64,000 bases of DNA from Chitinophagaceae bacterium (GTDB lineage Bacteria > Bacteroidota > Bacteroidia > Chitinophagales > Chitinophagaceae): the NCBI GenBank assembly GCA_947446645.1, contig CANFHA010000007.1:124001-188000 (forward strand). Direction: 5' to 3'. The number at the start of each line of letters is the position of its first letter. The first letter of the stretch is position 1. The position numbers and the translations under genes were made by a program. Below, in pieces: positions 25,414-34,559 of this stretch. Under the pieces are notes generated by a model. The model worked only from the letters and a program-made list of their open reading frames with translations. It searched no databases and was not told the DNA's origin.

Positions 25414-28400
25414 ATGATGATAATCTCTTTACGAAAATCATTTAAGTTTCCTCTCCTGTTTTTATTGGCCGTCTGTCTTTTCGGTAAGTCATACGCTCAG
25501 TCTGTTACTTACAACTACACCGGGGGTATTCAAACGTACACTGTACCGGCAGGAGTTACCTCTCTTGATCTAGATGTAGTGGGAGCACGCGGAGGTGGAT
25601 CATATTGTACCCGTGGTGGCTACCAGTCAGAAGGCGGTTGCGGAGGCCGTGTCCAGGCAACAATAGCAGTAACTCCCGGCGATGTCCTGCAAATAATTGT
25701 GGGTCAGAGGGGCAGTAATACATCGGGCGCAGCTTATGGCGGCGGCGGGCGCGACCTTGCATATACTACATCATGGCCGGCCGCAGGTGGTGGTGGCGCA
25801 TCTTCTGTTATAAATGCCACTTCCACCACTACATTAGCCATAGCCGGCGGCGGCGGCGGTGGCGGCGGCCACTACTGTTCAGGCTGGAGCGGCGGTATAG
25901 GCGATGCCGGCGGCGCTGGCGGCGGGCTCACCGGTGGTGCCGGCAATTCTGGCTTTTGCGGCGCTGGACAAGGCGGTCAGGGCGGCACTCCTTTAGTCGG
26001 TGGCACAGGTATATCTTGTAGTGGTTTCACAGGCTTAAGTGGCACAGCAGGTGTAGGTGCTAACGCTACATTGGCTGCATCGGGTGTAGGCTCTGGTGCT
26101 GGTGGTGGTGGCTATTATGGTGGCGGTGCTGGCTCTGCCGGTGCTGGCGGCGGCGGTGGCTCTTCCTATACCGATCCAGTTGCTGCTACAGGTGTTATCC
26201 ATACACAAGGATATAATTGCACCGTAGGCGGCGACATCGCTAGTAATGGCCTGGTGATTATCACGCCTACCTGCACAGCAGGTACTATTGCTGGCCCTAA
26301 TATAGTTTGTGAGGGCTCCACTATTACACTTACAGACGCAGTGGGCGGTGGTACGTGGAGCAGCACGCCTGTATCTGTTGCTACCATTAGCAGTACAGGA
26401 GTAGTTACCGGCATCGCTGCCGGTATGGACACCGTAACTTACACTATTGGCACCTGCTCTACCGTCTACTATGTTACCGTATCAACCAAACCCCCGCCAA
26501 TAACAGGCAATGCACGGATATGCGTGGGCTCTGTAACATTACTGGAAGTGGAAGATATGAGCGGCGTATGGGTGAGCAGCAACCTTGCTGTAGACACCGT
26601 AGATGATATTGGCAATGTATATGGCGTTAGCGTAGGCACATCAACTATATCGTTCATTACTGCGGCTGGTTGCTTTGTTACAAGGGTTGTTACGGTAAAT
26701 CCTGTGCCGGCTGCCATAAGCGGGCCCACCACTATGTGCCAGGGAACAACCGTTACACTTTCTGACGCAGCTGCGGGCGGTACATGGAGCAGCAGTACCA
26801 CATCAGTGGCCACAGTTACCAATGGCGGCACTACGTCTACAGTAACCGGCACAGGGCCGGGCACAGCAACAATAACTTACTCAACCGGGGCGGGAGCTAC
26901 TTGCTATGATACAGCCATTATGACCGTCACAGGTATACCAGGGCCCATATTGGGTATACGCTCCGTTTGCGTGGGCGGTACAACAATATTATCAGATATA
27001 GTAGCCGGCGGCACATGGACCTCCGGAAACCTGGCAATAGCAACGATCGACTCCACTGGCCTTGTTACCGCCGGTGCATCACCAGGCACAACAATAATTA
27101 CTTACGCTACCGGCTGCCTGCCTAATGCTACAGCCGTAGTTACGGTTACCATTATGCCTACGGCAATACTCGGGTTAACCAACCTATGCATAGGATCCGG
27201 AACAACACTCACGGATGCGGTAACGGGTGGTACCTGGAGCAGCAGCAATACAGCCGTAGCTACCATAGGTTTAACTTCAGGCAATGTAAATTCAATAGCC
27301 GCTGGAACAACCACCATATCGTATACTAATGCCTGTGGCACGGTGACCCAGGACATCACAGTAAATCCGCAGCCAGCGGCAATAGCCGGCACTCGCATTC
27401 TATGCAGTGGCACCACTACCCAGCTTTCGGATGCGGTAGCAGGTGGCACATGGGCGAGTGTGAACACTGGTGTGGCGACCATAGATGCCACCGGTCTTGT
27501 AACCGGGTTGTCATCTGGTACATCGAGGATATCGTACATAATAGGCACCTGTTTTGTTACAGCCGTTGTTACGGTAAATGCACAACCCCTGCCTATAACC
27601 GGCACGCTCACCATATGCAACCTGGGTATAACTAATCTCACTGACGCAACAGCGGGTGGCACATGGTCTAGTACGAACACAGGCGTAGCTACCGTAAACG
27701 GCACTGGCCGAGTAACCGGGATATCTCCTGGCACAACAACAATATCATACACCATAGGTATTTGTTATGTTACTACCGTGGTAACGGTAAATCCGCAACC
27801 GGTGCCAATAACAGGTACACTTACGTTATGCAACCTTGCAACAACCGCAATAACCGACGCCACCGCCGGCGGAACGTGGACGAGCGCAAATACAGGCGTA
27901 GCTACCATCGATGCCACCGGCCTTGTCACAGGTGTTTCGGCAGGCACATCGAGGATATCTTATACCATAGGCAGTTGCTTTGTTACTGCAGTGGTTACTG
28001 TAAATGTGCAGCCTGCGCCAATAACAGGTACACTCACTTTATGCAACCTTGCTACTAGCAATCTCACTGACGCGGTAGCCAGCGGAACGTGGACAAGTAT
28101 AAATACGAGCGTAGCTACCATAAGTGTTACCGGCCTCGTGGCCGGGGCATCGGCAGGCACATCAACTATATCTTATACCATAGGTAGCTGTTTTGCAACC
28201 ACTGTGGTAACAGTAAATCCTCAACCAACAACAATAAACGGTACACGCATTTTGTGCAACTTTGCTACGACCTCGCTTACAGATGCGATAGCAGGCGGCA
28301 CCTGGATGAGCGTGAATACAGGTGTGGCCACCATAGATGCCGCAGGTTTGGTGACCGGCGTATCTGCAGGTACATCTATGATATCTTATGCCATAGGAAG

Positions 28401-31400
28401 CTGTTACGTCACAGCAATTGTAACTATAAACCCACAGCCCGCGGCCATAACCGGTACATTCACTTTATGCAACCTTGCTACAACCAATCTCACTGACGCG
28501 GTAGCCGGCGGAACTTGGAATAGTGCAAATACAAGCGTAGCTACCATAGGCAGTAGCGGCCTTGTAACCGGGGTATCAGCAGGTACATCAATGATCTCTT
28601 ATACAATAGGTAGCTGTTTCGTTACGGCGATTGTAACAGTAAACCCACAGCCCGCCCCAATTACAGGAGTATTGTCTTTCTGCAATCTCTCTACTTCTTC
28701 ACTCACAGATGCTACCCCAGGCGGCACGTGGACTAGTGTGAACACAGGCGTGGCCACAGTAAGCGGTACCGGCCTCGTTACCGGTGTATCGGCAGGCACG
28801 TCAACTATCTCGTATACTATAGGTAGTTGTTATGCTACTGTCATAGTAACTGTAAATATTCAACCTGAACCTATAACCGGCACACTCACTTTATGTAATC
28901 TTGCAACTACGAATCTCACAGATGCAACCACCGGCGGCACATGGACAAGTGTGAATACGGGTGTAGCTACAATAGGTATTACAGGCCTTGTAAACGGTGT
29001 ATCTGCAGGCACATCAATGATATCTTATACAATAGGCAGTTGTTACGTTACAGCTATAGTTACAGTAAATCCACAGCCGGGTCCAATAAACGGAACACGG
29101 ATTCTATGCAATCTTGCCACAACATCACTCACTGATGCGGTAGCAGGCGGTACATGGACTAGTGTGAACCCAGGTGTAGCCACCATAAGCTCTTCTGGCC
29201 TTGTTACCGGGGTATCGGCTGGCACTTCAATTATATCTTATACAATAGGAACTTGCTATGTCACTGCGATCGTAACAGTGAACCCACAGCCGGTGCCAAT
29301 AACAGGCGCACTCACGTTATGTAACCTCGCTACAACGAATCTCACTGACGTAACTGCTGGCGGAACATGGACAAGTGTAAACACAGGTGTAGCTACTATA
29401 AGCGCGACCGGCCTTGTAACCGGGGTATCCGCAGGTACATCAATGATATCTTATACCATAGGCAGTTGTTTCGTTACTGCTATTGTAACCGTAAACCCAC
29501 AGCCTGCACCAATAGCAGGTACGCTTATTTTCTGTAACCTTTCCACTACCCCACTAACTGATGTGGTTGCCGGCGGCAGCTGGACAAGTGTAAATACAGG
29601 CGTGGCCACCATAAGCGGCACCGGCCTTGTAACCGGGGTATCAGTAGGCACATCAATGATCTCTTATACCATAGGTAGTTGCTACGCCACTGCTTTAGTT
29701 ACCGTGAGTGCCATGCCTACCGCCATCACCGGTACTATGAATGTGTGCGTGGGCCTTACCACAACCCTGGGTTCGATACCGGGAGGCGGCACATGGAGTA
29801 CTGTTGCAGGTACAGGCACAGCGGGTATTGGCGCTGGTACGGGCGTTGTTACCGGGCTCACTGCGGGTACGGCTACAGTGTCGTATTCTCTTGGCGGCCT
29901 TTGTAATGTTGCGGCGGTTGTTACTATCAATCCAAATCCAACCGTAGTTACTGGCAATACCCCTGTATGTGTGGGCCTCACGGCTACGCTCAATTCTACA
30001 CCCGCAGGCGGCACATGGAGCACCAGTGCCGGTACTGGTAGCGTGGGTATTGGCGCAGCTACAGGCGTTATAACAGGGGCAACAGCGGGCAATGCCGTTG
30101 TTACTTATACACTTGCTACAGGCTGCTATGTTACCGCAGTAGTAACGGTGAACCCTAACCCAACAGCCATCACGGGCAATGTGCCGGTATGCGTGGGCGC
30201 TACGGCTACACTCAACTCTACACCTGCAGGCGGCACGTGGACCACCACAACAGGCACTGGTAGTGTAGGCATTGGCGCAGGCAGCGGTGTTATCACCGGC
30301 CTTACTGCCGGCACGGCAACTGTAAAATATACACTCGGCACCGGTTGCATCATCACCGCAACTGTCACCATTAATCCCAACCCTACAACAGTTACCGGCA
30401 ATACACCGGTATGTGTGGGCCTTACGGCTACACTTAATTCCACACCCGCTGGCGGCGCATGGAGCACCAGTGCCGGTACGGGCAGCGTAGGCATAGGCGC
30501 AGCTACGGGCATAATAACGGGGGCAACAGCAGGCAATGCTTCCGTAACCTATACACTCCCTACGGGTTGTTATGTAGTAGCTACGGCTACCGTTAATCCG
30601 AACCCAAATGCAGTAACCGGCAATGTGCCTGTATGCGTGGGATTGAGTACTACCTTGGGTTCTACACCTGCGGGCGGCACATGGAGTGCGAGTGCGGGTA
30701 CAGGCGGTGTAGGCATAGGCGCAGGCACTGGTGTTATTACCGGTGCAACTGCGGGCACTGCCAACGTTACCTATACCCTTGCTACCGGCTGCATTGTTAC
30801 TGCAATAGTTACCGTAAATGCTAACCCAACACCGGTAACGGGCAACACTCCTATCTGCGTGGGCCTCACGGCTACGCTGAATTCCACACCTGCAGGCGGC
30901 ACATGGAGCACGAGTGCGGGAAGCGGGAGCGTAGGCATAGGTGCTGGTACAGGCATCATTACGGGAAATACAGCAGGTAATGCAACCGTAACTTATACGC
31001 TTGCTACGGGCTGTATCACTACGGCCATTGTTACTGTTAATCCGCTGCCTGCTGCCATTAATGGCAACCTTACTATTTGCATAGGGCTCACTACCAGCCT
31101 TACCGATGCATCGGCAGGTGGCACCTGGAGCAGCAGCAATGGCAACGCTACGATTGCCATACCTTCATCGGGTGTGGTAACCGGTGTGGCTGGCGGTACG
31201 TCTGTTATTACCTATACTTTACCTACTGGCTGTATCACTACGGCTGTTGTTACCGTAAATACTTTACCAGTACCTATAATGGGCACACTCACCGTATGTT
31301 CTGGGTCTACAACCACATTGAGCGATACACCCGGTGGCGGCGTATGGAGCGTAGGTACAGGCACAGGAAGTATTACCATAGCCGGCTCGGTAACCGTAAC

Positions 31401-34400
31401 GGGTGTCACAGCAGGCACGGTAAATATTACCTACACTATTGGCACAGGCTGCATTATGACGGCTGTGGTTACCGTTAATCCATTGCCTTCAGCGATATTG
31501 GGTTCACCCGTGGTATGTCCCGGCGCATCCACATTGCTAAGCGATGTTGTTACTGGTGGCTCATGGTCCGGCAGCAATCCTGCTATTGGCACTATCTCTT
31601 CAGGTGGGCTGTTTACTGGCATTGCACCCGGCACTACCACAATCAATTATACCCTGCCAACAGGCTGCATGATTACAAGGGTTGAAACGGTTGATCCTTC
31701 TCCGTTTGCAGGTGTCATAACAGGCGTATTGTCGCTCTGCCAGGGCACTACTACAGCGCTCACAGATGCCGCGCCCGGTGGTGTGTGGAGTAGCGTAAAC
31801 CCCGGTATAGCCAGCGTGAGCGGCTCGGGCCTGGTAAGCGGCGTAGCCCTCGGCACTACTACTATATCGTATACCGTTACAAATAGCTGTGGCACGGTTG
31901 CGGCCACAGCTGTAGTTACTATCGATCCGCTGCCGGTAGCTGGTGTTATTGCGGGCACATTTACAGTATGCCCTGCCACCACCACGCTACTTACTGATGC
32001 AGCTGGCGGCGGCGTATGGAGCAGCAGCCCCACAGGCACTGCCACCATAAATGCTGCAGGTATGGTTACAGGGGTTGCCGCAGGAACAGCTACTATTTCA
32101 TATGCTGTTACTAATAGCTGCGGCACCGCCATTGCCACCGCCGTAGTTATGGTGAACCCGCTGCCGGTTGCCGGCACCATAGCTGGCACATTGATCGTAT
32201 GCCCCGGCACTTCATCAGCACTCACTGATGCTGCACTTGGTGGTGTATGGAGTTCCAGCGCTCCCGGCACTGTAGCCATCAGCGCATCCGGGGTCATAAC
32301 AGGCATCAGTTATGGTACTTCCGTCATTACTTACAGCGTCACCAATGGTTGCGGCAATGCTTATACTACCACCATTGCCTCAGTTAATCCTGCACCTGCT
32401 GCAGGCGCTATAGAGGGCGGCCCATTTGTGTGTGCTGGCACTACTATCACGCTTACGAACCCGGTAGCTGCAGGCACCGGTCTCTGGAGCCCGGGCGCTC
32501 CGGCTATTGCTGATATTGGCGCCACATCAGGTATCGTTACCGGCTTTACTACCGGTACTACCATTATTACCTACTCGGTTACCAATGTTTGCGGCACTGC
32601 CATCGCCACAAAAATAATTACGGTACACGCTGCACCCGCCCCAATTTTGGGGCCTGATAAATTGTGCGTAGGCAACACCATATCACTCAGTGATTCAGTG
32701 GCAGATGGTGTATGGAGCAGCAGCAATGCATCTGTAGCAACTGTGGTGCCTGGTGTTGGAGTAGTTCCTACTGGTCTTGTATCGGGTATTGCAACAGGCA
32801 CGGTCACTATATCTTATGTCATAGCCCCCGCATGCCTCGCTACAAAGGTAGTTACGGTAAACCCCATTGGCTTTGTAACCACCGGCGGTCAGTTGTGTGT
32901 CGATGCCACCGAACTGGCGCCTGCCTTCCCTGCGGGAGGTACCTGGAGCAGCAGCACGCCGAGTGTGGCAACTGTTGATCCAGCCACGGGGCTTGTCACT
33001 GGCATAGAGTCCGGCGTTGCTATTATATCGTACACGCTTGGTGCTGCCTGCATAGTGCAGACACCGGTAACGGTTAACAGGCTACCCGCAAACTTCTATG
33101 TGATCGGCGGTGGCAGCTACTGCCTTGGTGGCAGCGGTGCAAGCATTAGCCTCAATGGCTCTGACACCGGCGTTAGCTACAGCTTATACCATGGTGGCTC
33201 CCCGCTGGATAGTATCATTGGCACTGGTTCTGCGCTGGATTATGGCATGATGGCGTCATCCGGCATATACTCAGTACTGGCTACTAACATCGGAACAGGC
33301 TGCACAAAATGGATGGGCGGAACAGTAACCGTGAATGTGACCGTGCCGGTCCCTCCATTCGTAACCATATTCGAGGATCTGGGCACCACTATATGTTCAA
33401 GCTCGTGGGTCAATTTTACGGCAATACCTGTGAACGGCGGTACAGCCCCCACCTATGTATGGTATGTGAATGGTGTTAATGCGGGCACCGGCGCTACCTA
33501 TGGCTATGTGCCGGCAAACGGCGACGTTGTAAAAGTGGTGCTAACCAGCAATGCTGTATGTACCGCGCCAGACACTGCAGCCTCATCTGTTACCATGACC
33601 ACATCCAATAACCTGGTACCTGCCGTAACTATAAGCACCAGCCCCGGCGATTCGGTATGTCCTGGCACCCCGGTAACGTTTACTCCGTCTACGTCATTTG
33701 GTGGGCTTACGCCTGGCTACACATGGCGGGTGAACGGGATTGTACAGGGCTCAGGAAGCACATTCACATACCTGCCAATGGGTGGTGATAATATTTTATG
33801 CTTTATGACAAGCTCCATCGCCTGCGCCACACCAGACTCTGTGCCAAGCAACAGTATAGTAATTAGGGTACCGGCTATAGAGATACCGGCGGTGAGTCTT
33901 GTAGCCCTTCCCGGCAATACTTTTGCCCTTGGCGATACCGTATCCTTTGTAGCTTCAGTAGGTTTTACAGGCATTGCACTTACCTATGAGTGGCAAGTGA
34001 ATGGTACATTGATCGCAGGTGCCACTGCTGATACCTTTACCACCAGCTCCATCACCAGCCACGACACGGTAACCGTGCGGGTAACCGGCTACAGCACATG
34101 TGGCTCTACTGCCCGCGAGGCCACAATTATCATGGTAGATACATCCACTACAGGCACGGGTACCGGCACACTGGGCACAACCAACGTATCCGGAATTCAG
34201 GATGTAAAGCTCATACCTAACCCCAACAACGGCACATTTACGCTCAAAGGTTCGCTCGTAAAACAACAGGTGATCGTTTCGGTTACAGACATGTTGGGCC
34301 AGGTGATCCTGAGAAAAGAGGTCGGAGTTCAAGACGGTAGAATAAATGAACTGATACAACTTGGCGGCATCATCAGTAACGGCATGTACCTCCTGCACCT

Positions 34401-34449
34401 GAAAGGTGAGAACGAAAGCCGCACTTTCCACTTCGTTGTAGAGCGGTAA
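25414..34449 (+). CDS. Giant T9SS-exported surface protein with glycine-rich head and 31 Ig-like repeats
   Basis: 3011 residues. A signal peptide (FPLLFLLAVCLFGKSYAQ) is followed by a glycine-rich domain to about residue 290 (VTYNYTGGIQTYTVPAGVTS; GGGGGGGGHYCSGW). About 31 tandem Big_2-like Ig repeats of 71-78 residues then run to about residue 2560, each with LTDAxAGGTWSSxN, GxVTGxxAGT and two cysteines. Two or three PKD/Ig-like modules (YVWYVNGVNAG, YTWRVNGIVQG, YEWQVNGTLIAG) precede a C-terminal T9SS type A sorting domain (KLIPNPNNGTFTLKG; ISNGMYLLHLKG). It should be carried across the outer membrane and anchored on the surface as an adhesin or matrix stalk. No catalytic domain is seen. 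The start could also be the next ATG. Confidence 0.92.
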   Translation: MMIISLRKSFKFPLLFLLAVCLFGKSYAQSVTYNYTGGIQTYTVPAGVTSLDLDVVGARGGGSYCTRGGYQSEGGCGGRVQATIAVTPGDVLQIIVGQRGSNTSGAAYGGGGRDLAYTTSWPAAGGGGASSVINATSTTTLAIAGGGGGGGGHYCSGWSGGIGDAGGAGGGLTGGAGNSGFCGAGQGGQGGTPLVGGTGISCSGFTGLSGTAGVGANATLAASGVGSGAGGGGYYGGGAGSAGAGGGGGSSYTDPVAATGVIHTQGYNCTVGGDIASNGLVIITPTCTAGTIAGPNIVCEGSTITLTDAVGGGTWSSTPVSVATISSTGVVTGIAAGMDTVTYTIGTCSTVYYVTVSTKPPPITGNARICVGSVTLLEVEDMSGVWVSSNLAVDTVDDIGNVYGVSVGTSTISFITAAGCFVTRVVTVNPVPAAISGPTTMCQGTTVTLSDAAAGGTWSSSTTSVATVTNGGTTSTVTGTGPGTATITYSTGAGATCYDTAIMTVTGIPGPILGIRSVCVGGTTILSDIVAGGTWTSGNLAIATIDSTGLVTAGASPGTTIITYATGCLPNATAVVTVTIMPTAILGLTNLCIGSGTTLTDAVTGGTWSSSNTAVATIGLTSGNVNSIAAGTTTISYTNACGTVTQDITVNPQPAAIAGTRILCSGTTTQLSDAVAGGTWASVNTGVATIDATGLVTGLSSGTSRISYIIGTCFVTAVVTVNAQPLPITGTLTICNLGITNLTDATAGGTWSSTNTGVATVNGTGRVTGISPGTTTISYTIGICYVTTVVTVNPQPVPITGTLTLCNLATTAITDATAGGTWTSANTGVATIDATGLVTGVSAGTSRISYTIGSCFVTAVVTVNVQPAPITGTLTLCNLATSNLTDAVASGTWTSINTSVATISVTGLVAGASAGTSTISYTIGSCFATTVVTVNPQPTTINGTRILCNFATTSLTDAIAGGTWMSVNTGVATIDAAGLVTGVSAGTSMISYAIGSCYVTAIVTINPQPAAITGTFTLCNLATTNLTDAVAGGTWNSANTSVATIGSSGLVTGVSAGTSMISYTIGSCFVTAIVTVNPQPAPITGVLSFCNLSTSSLTDATPGGTWTSVNTGVATVSGTGLVTGVSAGTSTISYTIGSCYATVIVTVNIQPEPITGTLTLCNLATTNLTDATTGGTWTSVNTGVATIGITGLVNGVSAGTSMISYTIGSCYVTAIVTVNPQPGPINGTRILCNLATTSLTDAVAGGTWTSVNPGVATISSSGLVTGVSAGTSIISYTIGTCYVTAIVTVNPQPVPITGALTLCNLATTNLTDVTAGGTWTSVNTGVATISATGLVTGVSAGTSMISYTIGSCFVTAIVTVNPQPAPIAGTLIFCNLSTTPLTDVVAGGSWTSVNTGVATISGTGLVTGVSVGTSMISYTIGSCYATALVTVSAMPTAITGTMNVCVGLTTTLGSIPGGGTWSTVAGTGTAGIGAGTGVVTGLTAGTATVSYSLGGLCNVAAVVTINPNPTVVTGNTPVCVGLTATLNSTPAGGTWSTSAGTGSVGIGAATGVITGATAGNAVVTYTLATGCYVTAVVTVNPNPTAITGNVPVCVGATATLNSTPAGGTWTTTTGTGSVGIGAGSGVITGLTAGTATVKYTLGTGCIITATVTINPNPTTVTGNTPVCVGLTATLNSTPAGGAWSTSAGTGSVGIGAATGIITGATAGNASVTYTLPTGCYVVATATVNPNPNAVTGNVPVCVGLSTTLGSTPAGGTWSASAGTGGVGIGAGTGVITGATAGTANVTYTLATGCIVTAIVTVNANPTPVTGNTPICVGLTATLNSTPAGGTWSTSAGSGSVGIGAGTGIITGNTAGNATVTYTLATGCITTAIVTVNPLPAAINGNLTICIGLTTSLTDASAGGTWSSSNGNATIAIPSSGVVTGVAGGTSVITYTLPTGCITTAVVTVNTLPVPIMGTLTVCSGSTTTLSDTPGGGVWSVGTGTGSITIAGSVTVTGVTAGTVNITYTIGTGCIMTAVVTVNPLPSAILGSPVVCPGASTLLSDVVTGGSWSGSNPAIGTISSGGLFTGIAPGTTTINYTLPTGCMITRVETVDPSPFAGVITGVLSLCQGTTTALTDAAPGGVWSSVNPGIASVSGSGLVSGVALGTTTISYTVTNSCGTVAATAVVTIDPLPVAGVIAGTFTVCPATTTLLTDAAGGGVWSSSPTGTATINAAGMVTGVAAGTATISYAVTNSCGTAIATAVVMVNPLPVAGTIAGTLIVCPGTSSALTDAALGGVWSSSAPGTVAISASGVITGISYGTSVITYSVTNGCGNAYTTTIASVNPAPAAGAIEGGPFVCAGTTITLTNPVAAGTGLWSPGAPAIADIGATSGIVTGFTTGTTIITYSVTNVCGTAIATKIITVHAAPAPILGPDKLCVGNTISLSDSVADGVWSSSNASVATVVPGVGVVPTGLVSGIATGTVTISYVIAPACLATKVVTVNPIGFVTTGGQLCVDATELAPAFPAGGTWSSSTPSVATVDPATGLVTGIESGVAIISYTLGAACIVQTPVTVNRLPANFYVIGGGSYCLGGSGASISLNGSDTGVSYSLYHGGSPLDSIIGTGSALDYGMMASSGIYSVLATNIGTGCTKWMGGTVTVNVTVPVPPFVTIFEDLGTTICSSSWVNFTAIPVNGGTAPTYVWYVNGVNAGTGATYGYVPANGDVVKVVLTSNAVCTAPDTAASSVTMTTSNNLVPAVTISTSPGDSVCPGTPVTFTPSTSFGGLTPGYTWRVNGIVQGSGSTFTYLPMGGDNILCFMTSSIACATPDSVPSNSIVIRVPAIEIPAVSLVALPGNTFALGDTVSFVASVGFTGIALTYEWQVNGTLIAGATADTFTTSSITSHDTVTVRVTGYSTCGSTAREATIIMVDTSTTGTGTGTLGTTNVSGIQDVKLIPNPNNGTFTLKGSLVKQQVIVSVTDMLGQVILRKEVGVQDGRINELIQLGGIISNGMYLLHLKGENESRTFHFVVER
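28024..29727 (+). repeat. Higher-order repeat: two 852-bp units of four Ig repeats
   Basis: Repeats 9-12 and 13-16 correspond one to one. Repeats 10 and 14 both begin NGTRILCN, 12 and 16 both have FCNLST, and 9/13 and 11/15 share LTLCNLATTNLTD-type openings. The start of repeat 9 (28024) and of repeat 13 (28876) are 852 bases apart, exactly 4 x 213. Confidence 0.75.
29950..31059 (+). repeat. Five 222-bp Ig repeats in alternating A-B pattern
   Basis: Repeats 18-22 span exactly 5 x 222 bases. Repeats 18, 20 and 22 begin TGNTPVCVGLT or TGNTPICVGLT, whereas 19 and 21 begin TGNVPVCVG. The linked differences further inside (ATGVITGATAGN versus GVITGxTAGT) follow the same alternation, indicating a two-repeat duplication unit. 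Confidence 0.75.
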
Positions 34450-34461
34450 CGAACCATTTAC

Positions 34462-34501
34462 AAAGCGCTACCCGCAGGAAATGCCTAATGTAATGGATTA
34501 A
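34462..34501 (+). pseudogene. Remnant of the 3' end of an oxoamine synthase gene
   Basis: Forty bases match 24939-24978 at 34 positions. In frame they read K-R-Y-P-Q-E-M-P-N-V-M-D-stop against K-L-Y-P-Q-E-M-P-N-V-M-A-stop in the intact gene. Three of the six differences are synonymous third-codon changes, as expected for a decayed coding copy. No other part of the enzyme gene is present upstream, since the giant gene ends 12 bases before. Confidence 0.7.
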
Positions 34502-34528
34502 ACCAAACTGAATAAAGATAACTCAGTC

Positions 34529-34559
34529 AGTGTGCCACACCTTCCCGGTGTGGCACACT
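34529..34559 (+). terminator. Hairpin terminator after the giant gene
   Basis: A perfect 13-bp stem, AGTGTGCCACACC with GGTGTGGCACACT, and a 5-base loop. It is followed by TGTTT rather than a long T-tract. Confidence 0.7.

Larger units (their letters stand above)
26281..33090 (+). repeat. Tandem Ig-like repeat array within the giant gene
   Basis: About 31 repeats of 213-234 bp by reading the protein. Outer repeats are divergent; inner blocks are more alike: repeats 7-16 share CNLATT, and repeats 17-22 share CVGLTATLNSTPAGGTW. The outer, older repeats carry variable linkers. Confidence 0.9.

Noticed and set aside
26281-33090. The periodic 213-222-bp structure might suggest a CRISPR or other array at first sight.
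   Set aside because: Units are too long, coding in one frame, and translate to Ig-like domains; there is no short repeat with unique spacers.
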